Source: Pseudomonas sp. ok272 (GTDB lineage Bacteria > Pseudomonadota > Gammaproteobacteria > Pseudomonadales > Pseudomonadaceae). Taken from it: a stretch of DNA of 64,000 nucleotides. The notes below the pieces were generated by a model. The model saw only the letters and a list, made by a program, of their open reading frames with translations. It was not told where the DNA came from and ran no database searches. Below, piece by piece: positions 1 to 9,187 of this stretch. Where the stretch lies: the NCBI RefSeq assembly GCF_900109995.1, contig NZ_FOCB01000013.1, forward strand, positions 1-64,000, given 5' to 3'. A program made the position numbers and the translations under genes. Within the stretch, counting starts at the first letter, position 1; each line of letters starts with the position of its first letter.

Positions 1-171
1 CATATAACACCCAAGCAATTTGCATGCTCCAAGCTGAAAAGCGAAAGAGACCAGATTGCGGTGTGTGAAGACGAAACGAACCGAAAGTTCGAGATCTTGC
101 AAAACACCGAAATCTATCACGTACCCAATTTGCTGAAGCGCGGCCAGCTGGCCACGATTCGGTACCCGAAT

Positions 172-290
172 TTCTTGACGACCATAGAGCATTGGAACCA
201 CCTGATCCCATCCCGAACTCAGCAGTGAAACGATGCATCGCCGATGGTAGTGTGGGGTTTCCCCATGTGAGAGTAGGTCATCGTCAAGAT
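172..290 (+). rRNA. rrf: 5S ribosomal RNA
   Basis: The sequence carries the gammaproteobacterial 5S hallmarks: the internal block CCCGAACTCAGCAGTGAAAC, the GATGGTAGTGTGGGG segment, and terminal arms (TTGACGA near the start, TCGTCAA at the end) that pair. The upstream 170 bases read as a 23S-5S spacer, and the first few bases resemble the extreme 3' end of 23S. The window therefore opens at the tail of an rRNA operon. Exact ends are good to a few bases. Confidence 0.95.
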
Positions 291-298
291 TAAATTCC

Positions 299-337
299 GA
301 AACCCCAATTGCGAAAGCAGTTGGGGTTTTGTTTTTG
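299..337 (+). terminator. rRNA operon terminator
   Basis: AACCCCAATTGC and GCAGTTGGGGTT form a stem closed by a short loop and followed by a T-rich run. It lies directly behind the 5S gene and is the expected intrinsic end of the rRNA operon. Confidence 0.85.
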
Positions 338-437
338 CCTGCGAAAAAGTTGATTCCGTATTCAGGACAAATTTGCACAGTTATTTTTGAGCCAGAACAC
401 TAGAATAGGCGGCTCATTTTTAGAACCCGAGCCCTTT

Positions 438-1097
438 ATGCCAGATCCGGTTGACGCCCCTGGGCTGTCAGATTTACCGCTGGAAGACTTGGTGGCCTGC
501 CATGAGTGCGACTTGCTGATGCGCAAGCCACAACTTGCCCATGGTGATAAAGCCGTCTGCCTGCGCTGCGGCTACGAACTCTATGCCCACCGGCACAATG
601 TGGTAGAGCGTAGCCTGGCACTTGTGATCGCAGCGCTGCTGCTGTACGTCCCCGCGAACTTTCTACCCATCATGCAACTCAATTTACTCGGGCAGTCCTC
701 CCAGGACACGGTATGGACGGGGGTTGTGGGTCTGTTCGATACCGGCATGCAGGGCGTAGCGGTGGTGGTGTTCCTGTGCAGCATGGGGATTCCACTGCTC
801 AAGCTGCTCTGTCAGCTATTGGTTTTGCTCAGTGTTCGTTTTGATATCGGCCGCAGTTACGGCTTGCTGCTCTACCGCATTTATCACCACCTTCGTGACT
901 GGGGGATGCTGGAGGTCTATTTGATGGGGGTGCTGGTGGCCATGGTCAAACTGGCTGATCTGGCATCGATCACCGTGGGTCTGGGCCTGGTGTGTTTTGT
1001 CAGTTTGTTATTGGTTCAGGTTTGGCTTGAAGTGGTGATGTCGCCGCATCAGATCTGGGAAGCACTGTCGGGAGAAGACCTTCATGCGGGCGATTGA
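438..1097 (+). CDS. LetA/PqiA-family half-protein 1
   Basis: Integral inner-membrane protein of the PqiA (LetA) family, thought to partner MCE proteins in lipid traffic across the periplasm. The N-terminus has a CxxC...CxxC zinc-ribbon motif (CHEC near residue 17, CLRC near 42), followed by about four hydrophobic segments and the family string YVPANFLPIM. At 219 aa it is about half of E. coli PqiA/LetA (roughly 420 aa), and the next gene supplies an equivalent second half. A TTG at 387 is in frame, but ATG 438 gives the normal family N-terminus and I prefer it. It overlaps the next gene by 14 bp, so translation is probably coupled. Confidence 0.85.
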   Translation: MPDPVDAPGLSDLPLEDLVACHECDLLMRKPQLAHGDKAVCLRCGYELYAHRHNVVERSLALVIAALLLYVPANFLPIMQLNLLGQSSQDTVWTGVVGLFDTGMQGVAVVVFLCSMGIPLLKLLCQLLVLLSVRFDIGRSYGLLLYRIYHHLRDWGMLEVYLMGVLVAMVKLADLASITVGLGLVCFVSLLLVQVWLEVVMSPHQIWEALSGEDLHAGD

Positions 1098-1707
1098 TGC
1101 AGGCGTTCTGATTTGTGCTGAATGCCACCAGTTGAACAAGCAACAACCGGACACCGACGAGCAGATCTGTACCCGCTGCGGCGCGCAGGTTCATGCACGC
1201 CGACCCAATAGCCTGGTGCGAACCTGGGCGTTGCTGATTACGGCAGCGATCTTGTACATCCCCGCCAACGTGTTGCCGATCATGACCGTCAGCGCCCTGG
1301 GACAGGGTGAAGGGGACACGATCATGTCCGGCGTCATCACCCTGATGCAGCACGGGATGTTTCCCATCGCTGCCGTGGTGTTTGTCGCCAGTATCCTGGT
1401 GCCGACCTTCAAGTTGGTCGGCATTGCGCTGTTGTTATTTTCGGTACAACGCCGCCAGCCCTTATCCGCGCAGCAACGCATCGTGATGTATCGGTTCATC
1501 GAGTTCATTGGCCGTTGGTCAATGCTCGATATTTTTGTCATCGCCATTCTGGTGGCGGTGGTGAGCTTTGGGCGACTGGCCACTATCGAAGCCAATCTCG
1601 GCGCGGTGGCCTTTGCCAGTGTGGTGATTTTGACAATGCTTGCCGCAGTAACTTTTGATCCCCGACTGATTTGGGATAACACGGAGTCGGACGACGACCA
1701 TGACTGA
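1084..1707 (+). CDS. LetA/PqiA-family half-protein 2
   Basis: Second PqiA/LetA-type membrane protein of 207 aa. It repeats the architecture of the preceding gene: a CxxC...CxxC zinc-ribbon (CAEC, CTRC) in the first 40 residues, then the matching string YIPANVLPIM and several membrane segments. In E. coli the two modules are fused in one polypeptide; here they are separate overlapping genes that presumably associate. The end overlaps the MCE gene by 8 bp, which makes a three-gene operon with tight coupling. Family assignment is firm; lipid substrate and direction are unknown. Confidence 0.85.
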   Translation: MRAIDAGVLICAECHQLNKQQPDTDEQICTRCGAQVHARRPNSLVRTWALLITAAILYIPANVLPIMTVSALGQGEGDTIMSGVITLMQHGMFPIAAVVFVASILVPTFKLVGIALLLFSVQRRQPLSAQQRIVMYRFIEFIGRWSMLDIFVIAILVAVVSFGRLATIEANLGAVAFASVVILTMLAAVTFDPRLIWDNTESDDDHD

Positions 1708-4009
1708 TTTGCCTACAGCTAAAACTCGACCGGCTTCAAACTGGTCGGCCATCTGGGTCTTGCCCCTCATCGCCTTGGTGATCGGTGGCTGGCTAGGCTG
1801 GCGTGCGTATAACGAAACCGGGATACAGGTCCAGGTTCGCTTCGAAAGCGGCGAAGGGATTCAGGCCAACAAGACCGAAGTCGTTTACAAAGGCATGTCG
1901 GTGGGCAAGGTGAAAAGCCTGGCCCTGGATGAAGAAGGCGCTACTCGCGGGGTCATTGCCACCATCGAGATGAACAAAGACGTCGAGCAGTACCTGCGCA
2001 AGAGCACACGCTTCTGGCTGGTCAAACCGAGCGTCACCCTCGCGGGGATCACTGGCCTGGAAACCCTGGTTTCGGGCAACTATGTCGCGATTAGCCCGGG
2101 TGAGGGCGAACCCTCACGCAAGTTCAAGGCCCTGGCCGAGGAACCGCCGCTGTCTGACGCCAAGCCGGGCCTGCACCTGACCATCAAGGCCGATCGTCTT
2201 GGCTCCCTGAACCGCGGAAGCCCGGTGTTCTACAAGCAGATCCAGGTCGGTGAGGTGAAAAGCTACCTGCTGTCCGAGGACCAGAGTACGGTCGAGGTCA
2301 AAGTGTTCATTGAGCCCATGTACGCCAATCTGGTGCGTAAACACACGCGCTTCTGGAACGCGAGCGGGGTCAGCATCGATGCCAGCCTGTCAGGAGTGAA
2401 GATTCGCAGCGAGTCGTTGGCCAGCATCGTCGCGGGCGGCATTGCCTTTGCCACGCCGGAGAACCGCAAAGACAGCCCGCCAACCGATCCGAGCCTGCCG
2501 TTCCGTCTCTATGAGGATTTCGATGCGGCCCAGGCCGGGATCCGGATCAAGGTCAAGCTCGGCGATTTCGAAGGCCTGCAAGCCGGTCGTACACCGGTCA
2601 TGTACAAAGGGATTCAGGTCGGCAACCTCAAGGCGCTCAAGGTCGACGCTGATCTGTCCAGCGCCACCGCCGAGTTGACGCTCGACCCATTGGCCGAGGA
2701 TTACCTGGTCGAAGGGACGCAGTTCTGGGTGGTCAAACCGTCGATTTCCCTGGCGGGTATCACGGGCTTGGAGGCGTTGGTCAAAGGTAACTACATTGCC
2801 GTGCGACCTGGCGATAAAGGCGCGGCGCCAAAGCGTGAGTTCGAGGCGCGGCCCAAGGCCCCGCCACTCGACCTGCGCTCGCCGGGCCTGCACCTGGTGC
2901 TGTTTACCGAGAACCTCGGTTCGCTGGAAGTCGGCAGCCCGATCCTCTACAAGCAGGTCAAGGTCGGCTCGGTGCAGAGCTACCAGTTCTCGCGGACCAA
3001 AAAACAGCTGGTGATCGGCGTCCACATCGAGAAAGAGTACGAAGGCCTGGTCAACGCCTCGACGCGCTTCTGGAACGCCAGCGGGATTACCCTGACGGGT
3101 GGCCTGACAGGCGGTATCCAGGTCAAGAGTGAGTCCCTGCAAAGCCTGATGGCGGGCGGCATTGCCTTCGAAACCCCGGAAGCCAAGGCCCCGTTGCAGA
3201 AGCGCATCCCCCGTTTCCGCCTGTTCGCCGATCATGATGAGGCGACGCAGAAAGGCGTGGTGGTGACCATCAAGCTCGACCGCGCCGACGGCCTGCGCAG
3301 CGGCACGCCGATTCGTTACAAGGGATTGGATGTGGGCAAGGTCGAAGATGTCGACCTCAGCGATGACTTGCAGTCCGTGCTGCTCACAGCGCGCATCACT
3401 GAAGTGCCGGAACGCATTGCGCGGGTCGGCAGCCAGTTCTGGGTGGTCAAGCCAGAGCTGGGCCTGATGAAGACGTCTAACCTGGAAACCCTGGTGACCG
3501 GGCAATACCTCGAAGTCCTGCCCGCGTCGAAGAACCTCGGGCAGCAGAAAAACTTCGTCGCCGTGCCTCAACCTCCCGAGGCAAGCGTCCAGGAACCCGG
3601 CTTGAGTCTGGTGTTGAGTGCCGCGCGCCGTGGCTCGTTGAAGACCGGCGTGCCGGTCACCTATCGCGAGATCACCGTGGGCAAGGTGACGGGCTATGAA
3701 CTGGGGCAGACAGCCGACCGGGTCCTGGTGCACATCCTGATCGAACCCAAGTACGCGCCGCTGGTGCGCAGCGGCACGCGGTTCTGGAACAGCAGTGGCT
3801 TTGGCGTGGACTTCGGTCTGTTCAAGGGCGCGACGGTGCGCACTGAGTCGCTGGAAACCCTGATCCAGGGCGGGATCGCCTTCGCCACCCCGGACGGCGA
3901 GCGCATGGGCAATCCAGCCCGGCCCGAGCAGACCTTCCCGTTGTTCGACAAGTTCGAGGATGAGTGGCTGACCTGGGCGCCGAAGATTCCACTCGGCAAG
4001 GGCCAGTAG
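1700..4009 (+). CDS. PqiB/LetB-type protein with six MCE domains
   Basis: Periplasm-spanning MCE (MlaD-like) protein, 769 aa, anchored by one N-terminal membrane helix (about residues 15-35). I count six MCE domains: roughly 41-134, 156-254, 280-371, 395-494, 518-608 and 634-731. Odd-numbered domains share FWxVKP with a GN/GQY element, and even-numbered ones share TRFWNxSG with GGIAFxTP, so the array looks like three duplicated pairs. E. coli PqiB has three MCE domains and LetB (YebT) seven, so this is an intermediate tunnel length. Family members form hexameric rings that stack into a hydrophobic channel between the membranes. No PqiC-like lipoprotein gene follows. Confidence 0.92.
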   Translation: MTDLPTAKTRPASNWSAIWVLPLIALVIGGWLGWRAYNETGIQVQVRFESGEGIQANKTEVVYKGMSVGKVKSLALDEEGATRGVIATIEMNKDVEQYLRKSTRFWLVKPSVTLAGITGLETLVSGNYVAISPGEGEPSRKFKALAEEPPLSDAKPGLHLTIKADRLGSLNRGSPVFYKQIQVGEVKSYLLSEDQSTVEVKVFIEPMYANLVRKHTRFWNASGVSIDASLSGVKIRSESLASIVAGGIAFATPENRKDSPPTDPSLPFRLYEDFDAAQAGIRIKVKLGDFEGLQAGRTPVMYKGIQVGNLKALKVDADLSSATAELTLDPLAEDYLVEGTQFWVVKPSISLAGITGLEALVKGNYIAVRPGDKGAAPKREFEARPKAPPLDLRSPGLHLVLFTENLGSLEVGSPILYKQVKVGSVQSYQFSRTKKQLVIGVHIEKEYEGLVNASTRFWNASGITLTGGLTGGIQVKSESLQSLMAGGIAFETPEAKAPLQKRIPRFRLFADHDEATQKGVVVTIKLDRADGLRSGTPIRYKGLDVGKVEDVDLSDDLQSVLLTARITEVPERIARVGSQFWVVKPELGLMKTSNLETLVTGQYLEVLPASKNLGQQKNFVAVPQPPEASVQEPGLSLVLSAARRGSLKTGVPVTYREITVGKVTGYELGQTADRVLVHILIEPKYAPLVRSGTRFWNSSGFGVDFGLFKGATVRTESLETLIQGGIAFATPDGERMGNPARPEQTFPLFDKFEDEWLTWAPKIPLGKGQ

Positions 4010-4016
4010 CGGCGCT

Positions 4017-4127
4017 TTCGCGAGCAGGCTCGCTCCCACAGGGGACCGGAATGGTCCATTCATGTGGGAGCTTGCTCGCAAAGCGCACCGAATGACCCAT
4101 TCATGTGGGAGCGAGCCTGCTCGCGAA
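4017..4127. repeat. cluster of three REP elements
   Basis: Three copies of the Pseudomonas REP core lie between convergent genes: one inverted at about 4017-4040, one shortened direct copy (GTGGGAGCTTGCTCGC) at about 4063-4083, and one full direct copy at 4104-4127. The inverted and direct copies form a REPIN-like pair. Confidence 0.85.
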
Positions 4128-4144
4128 GAGGACCGAGCGTCCAC

Positions 4145-4182
4145 AAAAAAGGCCGCGATCCCATCGGATCGCGGCCTTTTCG
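4145..4182 (-). terminator. terminator of mksFEB
   Basis: AAAAAGGCCGCGATCC and GGATCGCGGCCTTTT form a long GC-rich stem flanked by A and T runs. It lies just past the mksB stop and can act in both directions, so it may also stop readthrough from the MCE operon. Confidence 0.85.
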
Positions 4183-4202
4183 TTGGTGCTGTTTACCACC
4201 GG

Positions 4203-7043
4203 TCAGACTGCATCCAGCTCCGGCTCGTCCGCATGCGCGGTGACGCTCGGCTTCACTTCATCGTGACGGCGAATGTACTTCCAGTCCGCCTCGTCGATGT
4301 AGATGCCATTCGGCCCGCTGCCACCTTCCAGGTCGATGGCGACACTGGCGCAGACCTGCGGCTTCACACTGGCCAGGATCGGCACGAAGCCCAACTGCAA
4401 GCTGGTCTCCAGCAGCGCGGCCTGGTTCTTTTCATCGATGTCGGCCGCTTCGTCGAGGTAGTACGGCAAGCGCACGCGCCCGGCCTGGTCGCGGTCCATC
4501 AAGTGCAGCAACAAGTACATGTTGGTCAGCGCCTTGATGGTCATGGTGGTGCCGTTGGAGGCGGCGCCGTCGATGTCGGTGTGGATCACCGGTTGGCCAT
4601 TGACCTTGGTGATCTCGAACGCCAGTTCGAACAAGTCCTTGAGGCCGAGCTGGTTGTGGTTGGCCGCCACCAGCCGTGCCAGGTATTCCTTGGCTTCTTC
4701 GTTCTTGTTGTCCTGATCGGCGCTTTGGCTGAGGTCGAAGACCGAGAGCGTTTCGCCCTCTTCGTACTGGCCGGCACTGTGGATGATCTGGTCGATGTGC
4801 TTGAGGGCTTCCTTGTTCGGCGCGAGGACGATGCGGAAGCTTTGCAGGTTGGACACCTGGCGCTTGTTGATCTCGCGGTTGAACAGGGCCAGTTGGTGCT
4901 CAAGGCTGTCGTAGTCGCTGCGGATGTTGCGCAGGGTCCGGGCGATGTCAGTGACCGCCGCACGGCGCGCCTTGCCCAGGGTCAGGGCCTCGTCGGTACG
5001 GTGCGCATAGGCGTTGATCAGCAGTTGCAGGCGGCGCTCCATGTCGTCTTCGCTGTCGAACTTGGCCACGCCCTTGAGGCGGACCTGGGCATACAGCGCT
5101 TCGATCTGACCGTCTGAGCGCAGCAAGCCCTGCCAGCTGTCCTGGTAGTCGTTGAGCAGCGGCAGCAGGTTGTCCATCGAGTCGTCGACCGGGTCCATGA
5201 AGGGCGTGCCGAACGGCAGGTCGGTCGGCAACAGCTGGCGGCGGCGCAGCGCGTCATCGAGGGTACGTTGCTTGGCTTCCATGTCGGCGATCTGCCGGCC
5301 GACCAGTTGCAGCTTGGCCGACAGTTGCTGGACGCGCTCGGTGAAGGCGTCGCTGGAGCGTTTCAACTCGTCTTGCGCGGCTTCCATCTGTGCCAGTTGT
5401 TCGAGCTTGTCGTCTTCTTCGGCGCTCAGGGTTTGTGCACGGCGGAAGTCTTCCAGGGCTTTTTGCGCGTCCAGCACCTGCTGGTACAACGCTTCGGTCT
5501 GGGTTTTGCTCGCGGCGCGGTCGGCGACGACGGCGGCCTGGGTCTTGAGTTGCTTGAGCTCTTTGTCCAGGCGCTCTTTCTGATCGCGCAACGCGGCGCG
5601 GTCCGCCAGGGCTTGCAGGGCCGGCGGCTCGATGTGCGAGATGTCGATGGACAGGCCCGGCACTTCGAAGCGCTCGCCCTTGAAGCCATCGAGAATCAGC
5701 TCCAGGGATTTGACCCACTGGCCGTCTTCATCCAGGGCAATCCCGTGCTCGCCCAGCGGCAGGCTGAACAGCGCGCTGTTGAACAGGCGCATCAGGCGCT
5801 CGACGTCCTGTTGCGAAAACTCTTCGCGCAGGCGGGCGTAGCTGTTGTTGTCGGCGTGATCGAGTTGTTGCTTGACCGACTTGAGACGCTTTTCCAGGTC
5901 CCGCAGACGCTCTTCAAGGTCTTCGGCGCTGAATTGCCGGGACTGGGCCAGGGCGCCGGCCAGTTCGTCGTGGGCATCCTTGGCAGCCAGCAGTTGCTGC
6001 TCCAGAACCTTGACGTCGTCGATCAGGGCGAAGCGATGCTTGAGCACCGCCAACTCGCCAAGCCAGCGCTGCACGCCACTGATCTCACGCTCCAGGCGCA
6101 TCAGCTCCTGGGTGCCGCCGCGCTGGTCGTTCTGCAGGGCGTCCTGTTCGTTGCGGTAGTGCTCGGCCTGGATCGTCAGTTCTTCCTTGCGCGCTCCGGC
6201 GTAGTCCGACCAGGTGCCCAGCAGGGAGTCGAGCAGGGGGGAGAGGCGATGCAGTTTGCCGCGCAGGATATTGCGTTGGCTGACGCCAGCCGCCAGTGCT
6301 TCGACCAACGGGCCGGCAATCACCAGCGAGTTGTAGTCCTGTTCCATGCGGCGCACGTCGCGGAAGGCTTCTTCGCACGCGGCAATGTAATCGACGCTGC
6401 CGGAACGCAGGCTGTGCTCGAACGCATCGAGGAACAGTTGCTTGAGTTTGGCGGCGGTGATTTCGCGCATGTGCAGCAGGTTGATGAACAGGGCGCGGAA
6501 GGTCTTGAGGCTCTGCTCGCTGGTGGAGCGCAGCGGGATCAGCGTCAGGTCCAGGGGAATCGAGGTGTGACCGCCGACCAGCAGGCGGCGCAGTTCATCG
6601 GGCTTGAGCTCGTAGGCTTTCAAGCCTTCGCGCTCCAGGTTGCTGAACAGTTCTTTCTGGCGCAGGCAGGTGTCGTTCTTCTGGTAGTGGGCCAGGTCCA
6701 GCTTGCCGGCGTAGGCGAAGAACTGGTGACCGAAACCACCGCCCGGACCGCGTCCGACCACGCCAATCACGTGGGGGCCGTGGGGCAGCGCGACTTCCAC
6801 CAGGATGTAGCTGGTGTCGGAGGCGAAGTAGAAGCGTCGCGATTGCTCCAGGCTGTACTTGCCGAAGCTCATGTCCGACATGCGCGCCAGGATCGGGAAC
6901 TGCAGGGCGTTGATCGAGGCGGACTTGCCGAGGTTGTTCGCGCCGTAGACCGACAGCGGTTCCTCCAGCGGGAACAGGCCGAGGCTGTAGCCGGCGGTGT
7001 TCAAAAGGGCAAAGCGGCGAATGCCGTAGCGTTCCTTGCTCAT
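4203..7043 (-). CDS. mksB: MksB, SMC-like ATPase of the Mks condensin
   Basis: Large coiled-coil ATPase (946 aa) of the MukB-like SMC family, which compacts and organises the chromosome with MksE and MksF. A Walker A motif (GANNLGKS, residues 34-41) lies at the N-terminus, there are two long coiled-coil stretches rich in Glu/Gln/Leu, and a Walker B-like YYLDEAADID is near residue 870. It is the last gene of mksF-mksE-mksB and overlaps mksE by 4 bp. No mksG/jetD nuclease gene lies beside the operon, which favours the housekeeping Mks condensin over a Wadjet plasmid-defence system. Confidence 0.92.
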   Translation of the reverse strand: MSKERYGIRRFALLNTAGYSLGLFPLEEPLSVYGANNLGKSASINALQFPILARMSDMSFGKYSLEQSRRFYFASDTSYILVEVALPHGPHVIGVVGRGPGGGFGHQFFAYAGKLDLAHYQKNDTCLRQKELFSNLEREGLKAYELKPDELRRLLVGGHTSIPLDLTLIPLRSTSEQSLKTFRALFINLLHMREITAAKLKQLFLDAFEHSLRSGSVDYIAACEEAFRDVRRMEQDYNSLVIAGPLVEALAAGVSQRNILRGKLHRLSPLLDSLLGTWSDYAGARKEELTIQAEHYRNEQDALQNDQRGGTQELMRLEREISGVQRWLGELAVLKHRFALIDDVKVLEQQLLAAKDAHDELAGALAQSRQFSAEDLEERLRDLEKRLKSVKQQLDHADNNSYARLREEFSQQDVERLMRLFNSALFSLPLGEHGIALDEDGQWVKSLELILDGFKGERFEVPGLSIDISHIEPPALQALADRAALRDQKERLDKELKQLKTQAAVVADRAASKTQTEALYQQVLDAQKALEDFRRAQTLSAEEDDKLEQLAQMEAAQDELKRSSDAFTERVQQLSAKLQLVGRQIADMEAKQRTLDDALRRRQLLPTDLPFGTPFMDPVDDSMDNLLPLLNDYQDSWQGLLRSDGQIEALYAQVRLKGVAKFDSEDDMERRLQLLINAYAHRTDEALTLGKARRAAVTDIARTLRNIRSDYDSLEHQLALFNREINKRQVSNLQSFRIVLAPNKEALKHIDQIIHSAGQYEEGETLSVFDLSQSADQDNKNEEAKEYLARLVAANHNQLGLKDLFELAFEITKVNGQPVIHTDIDGAASNGTTMTIKALTNMYLLLHLMDRDQAGRVRLPYYLDEAADIDEKNQAALLETSLQLGFVPILASVKPQVCASVAIDLEGGSGPNGIYIDEADWKYIRRHDEVKPSVTAHADEPELDAV

Positions 7044-7741
7044 GCGTCGGTCTCCTGTTCTTCGGCAATGGCGCGGGCCAGGGCGTCTTCTTCGCTTTCT
7101 TGCGTGAAGTCGCTGAGGTCCAGCGGGTCATCGGTGTGCAGCAGTTTTTCGTCGCTGTCGTCGTCGATCAGCACCGGGACCGGCAGAGGCAGCACGCTGT
7201 GCAGGCTGGCCGCCAGGTCGCGGTCCTGCTGCACCGACAGGCATACGTCGAGGAAACGGTGCATCGGCGGCAGGAAGCGGTAGATGCCGTTCTCTTCGGC
7301 GGCGAAGCCGAGCTGGGTCATGCGGCGCATGATCTTCTCCTCCAGCTCCTCAACGGTTTGCACTTCGGCCTGGATGAACAGGTCGCGGTACTTCTCCAGC
7401 AGCGAAGGCAGTTCATCACGGCCGAGGCTGCCGCCGTCGAGCACGGCCACCGGGTCGCGACCCTGGTCGGCCAGGTGCTCGACCAGGATGAAGGTGAACA
7501 GCGCCAGGCGCTGGGCGGTCTTGTTCACGGCCGCGGCGGCCAGGTCCGGCACGAAGTAATAAAAGCCGCGGGTGTCGCAGACCAGCTCAAAGCCCAGGGC
7601 CTTGAACAGCGTGCGGTACTGGTCCTGGAAGTTCGACAACTGCGCATACAGCTCAGGATCGCGACGGCTGACGTGGTAGCCCTTGAACAGTTCGCGAAAG
7701 ATCGGCGCCAATTGGGACAGTTCGGATAGATCAAGATGCAT
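7040..7741 (-). CDS. mksE: MksE, KITE-type subunit of the Mks condensin
   Basis: MukE-like subunit of 233 aa that dimerises and binds the kleisin MksF. It begins MHLDLSELSQLAPIF and ends in an acidic tail (DDDSDEKLLHTDD...). Assignment rests on size and on its position between the kleisin and SMC genes in the standard mksFEB order. It overlaps mksF by 11 bp and mksB by 4 bp, so the three are translationally coupled. Confidence 0.88.
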   Translation of the reverse strand: MHLDLSELSQLAPIFRELFKGYHVSRRDPELYAQLSNFQDQYRTLFKALGFELVCDTRGFYYFVPDLAAAAVNKTAQRLALFTFILVEHLADQGRDPVAVLDGGSLGRDELPSLLEKYRDLFIQAEVQTVEELEEKIMRRMTQLGFAAEENGIYRFLPPMHRFLDVCLSVQQDRDLAASLHSVLPLPVPVLIDDDSDEKLLHTDDPLDLSDFTQESEEDALARAIAEEQETDA

Positions 7742-9008
7742 GGGGAGTGCTCGCGGAATTCTCGGTGGCCTCGGTGCCGGCCGAGAGCAGGGCGAAGGAG
7801 CGCAGGCTGACCTGGTGCTCGTGGGTATGGTAGTCGCGACGCGCCAGGCGCTCGCGGGTGAAGCGTTTTTCCCGCGACAGGCGCGAGAACCAGTACAGCA
7901 ATTCGTCGGTCGCGCCGTCCGGCTCCTGCTCCAGCAGCCAGGTCATCAGGTCTGGCATCGGCAAGGCATCTTCGCAGCGTTCGAGCATCTCCCGAACGGT
8001 ACGCGGGGCACGCGGGGCCTCGCCCTTCTGGGTCTTGTGGGCCTTGGGGAAGCGCGCCGGCTTGGGCTCGAAGCGCGCCAGGGCGTAGACGTACGCCTCG
8101 ACCTGGCTGGCGCTGCCGAGGAAGGTGCTTTGCGGGCGGGTGAACATCGGCATCGCGGCCTGGGGCACGGCGTCGATGCCCTTGCGTCGAATCATCGACA
8201 GGGCCAGCGCCGCGCCACGGGTCACGGCGTTGTGCCGGCGCGCTTCTTCACGCAGCGGCAACAGCAGTTCGCGGGCGTGACGCAGGGTCAATTGGGCGCT
8301 GGTCTGCATTTCGAGGATGCGGGCGTGGGTGCGCAGCAGCATATCGTCGTCGACCAGGTGGCCGAGGCGCTGCTGCTCGCTGAGCATACGCAGCAGCACG
8401 TTCTCGACCTTGCGCACGCCTTGCTCGAAGGCCCCGTCGGCGTTCACCAACTGGATCATCGGCTCGACATACTCGTCCCAGGTCGCCAGCACTTCGGCGT
8501 AGCGCTGGCGCAGCGGGATCTGCCGGTCGCTGGTCTTGGCCCGTTCGGCGACGGCCACCAGGGCCTGTTCGTCGTTGGCGAGTTTCTTCAGGACATCGCG
8601 TACACGCATATCGAGCAGACGCAGTTGCCGTGCCAGGTCGTGGCCATCGCGAATGTCGAAGGCGTCCTGGATGTAGCCGGCCAGCCGCTCCAGGTGGCGC
8701 AGGTAGGCTTCGATTTCCAGGCACAGGCCCAGGCGATGCTCACGGCGCAGGTAGGCGAGGAAGTCGTGGATCTGCGCGTTCAGTTCAAAGCGGTTCGGGC
8801 TTTTGGCCACGGGTACCAGAATGTCGAGGCGGATCCACACGTCCAGCAGGCTGGTGATGTCCTGTGGCGTGCTGTCCAGTTGCTGGGCGGCCAGTTGCGA
8901 GCGCAGTTCGTTGAGGCTCAGGGTGCCTTGGTCGAAATGCTCACACAGTGGCTCCAGAAGTGCCCAGTGTTCGGCGAGGGCGCGCAAGACGCGCTTGGGT
9001 TCGATCAT
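7731..9008 (-). CDS. mksF: MksF, kleisin subunit of the Mks condensin
   Basis: Kleisin-like subunit of 425 aa and first gene of the condensin operon. The N-terminal part looks like a winged-helix segment (ALAEHWALLEPLCEHFDQGT...), followed by helical regions that would bridge the MksB heads and bind MksE. Identification comes from length and from order with the clear SMC gene downstream. The start ATG faces holD, so the 180-bp gap to holD must hold divergent promoters. Confidence 0.88.
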   Translation of the reverse strand: MIEPKRVLRALAEHWALLEPLCEHFDQGTLSLNELRSQLAAQQLDSTPQDITSLLDVWIRLDILVPVAKSPNRFELNAQIHDFLAYLRREHRLGLCLEIEAYLRHLERLAGYIQDAFDIRDGHDLARQLRLLDMRVRDVLKKLANDEQALVAVAERAKTSDRQIPLRQRYAEVLATWDEYVEPMIQLVNADGAFEQGVRKVENVLLRMLSEQQRLGHLVDDDMLLRTHARILEMQTSAQLTLRHARELLLPLREEARRHNAVTRGAALALSMIRRKGIDAVPQAAMPMFTRPQSTFLGSASQVEAYVYALARFEPKPARFPKAHKTQKGEAPRAPRTVREMLERCEDALPMPDLMTWLLEQEPDGATDELLYWFSRLSREKRFTRERLARRDYHTHEHQVSLRSFALLSAGTEATENSASTPHAS

Positions 9009-9187
9009 TGGATTGGCCGGCTGGTTGGCGATTAAAAGCAGCGATTGTACTGCATCGGGCGTGATCGGAATCCCCCCTCGCCGGATCGATGGGACGGACA
9101 GTCATGATTCTATCGATCAACAGCGGGCGATCTTGGGCGAAGGGCGGTAGAATCCCTGCACTTTAGTTATCCACAAGTGGCCGACCT

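Noticed and set aside
2390-4144. 584-codon open frame antisense to the MCE gene
   Set aside because: It is opposite a clear six-domain MCE protein, contains no recognisable domain, and runs into REP repeats; it is a product of high-GC codon bias.
5268-7283. 671-codon open frame antisense to mksB and mksE
   Set aside because: The opposite strand encodes well-supported MksB with Walker motifs; the antisense product is low-complexity and crosses a gene boundary.
4203-9008. Wadjet (MksBEFG/JetABCD) defence system
   Set aside because: There is no JetD/MksG gene on either side of the three condensin genes.
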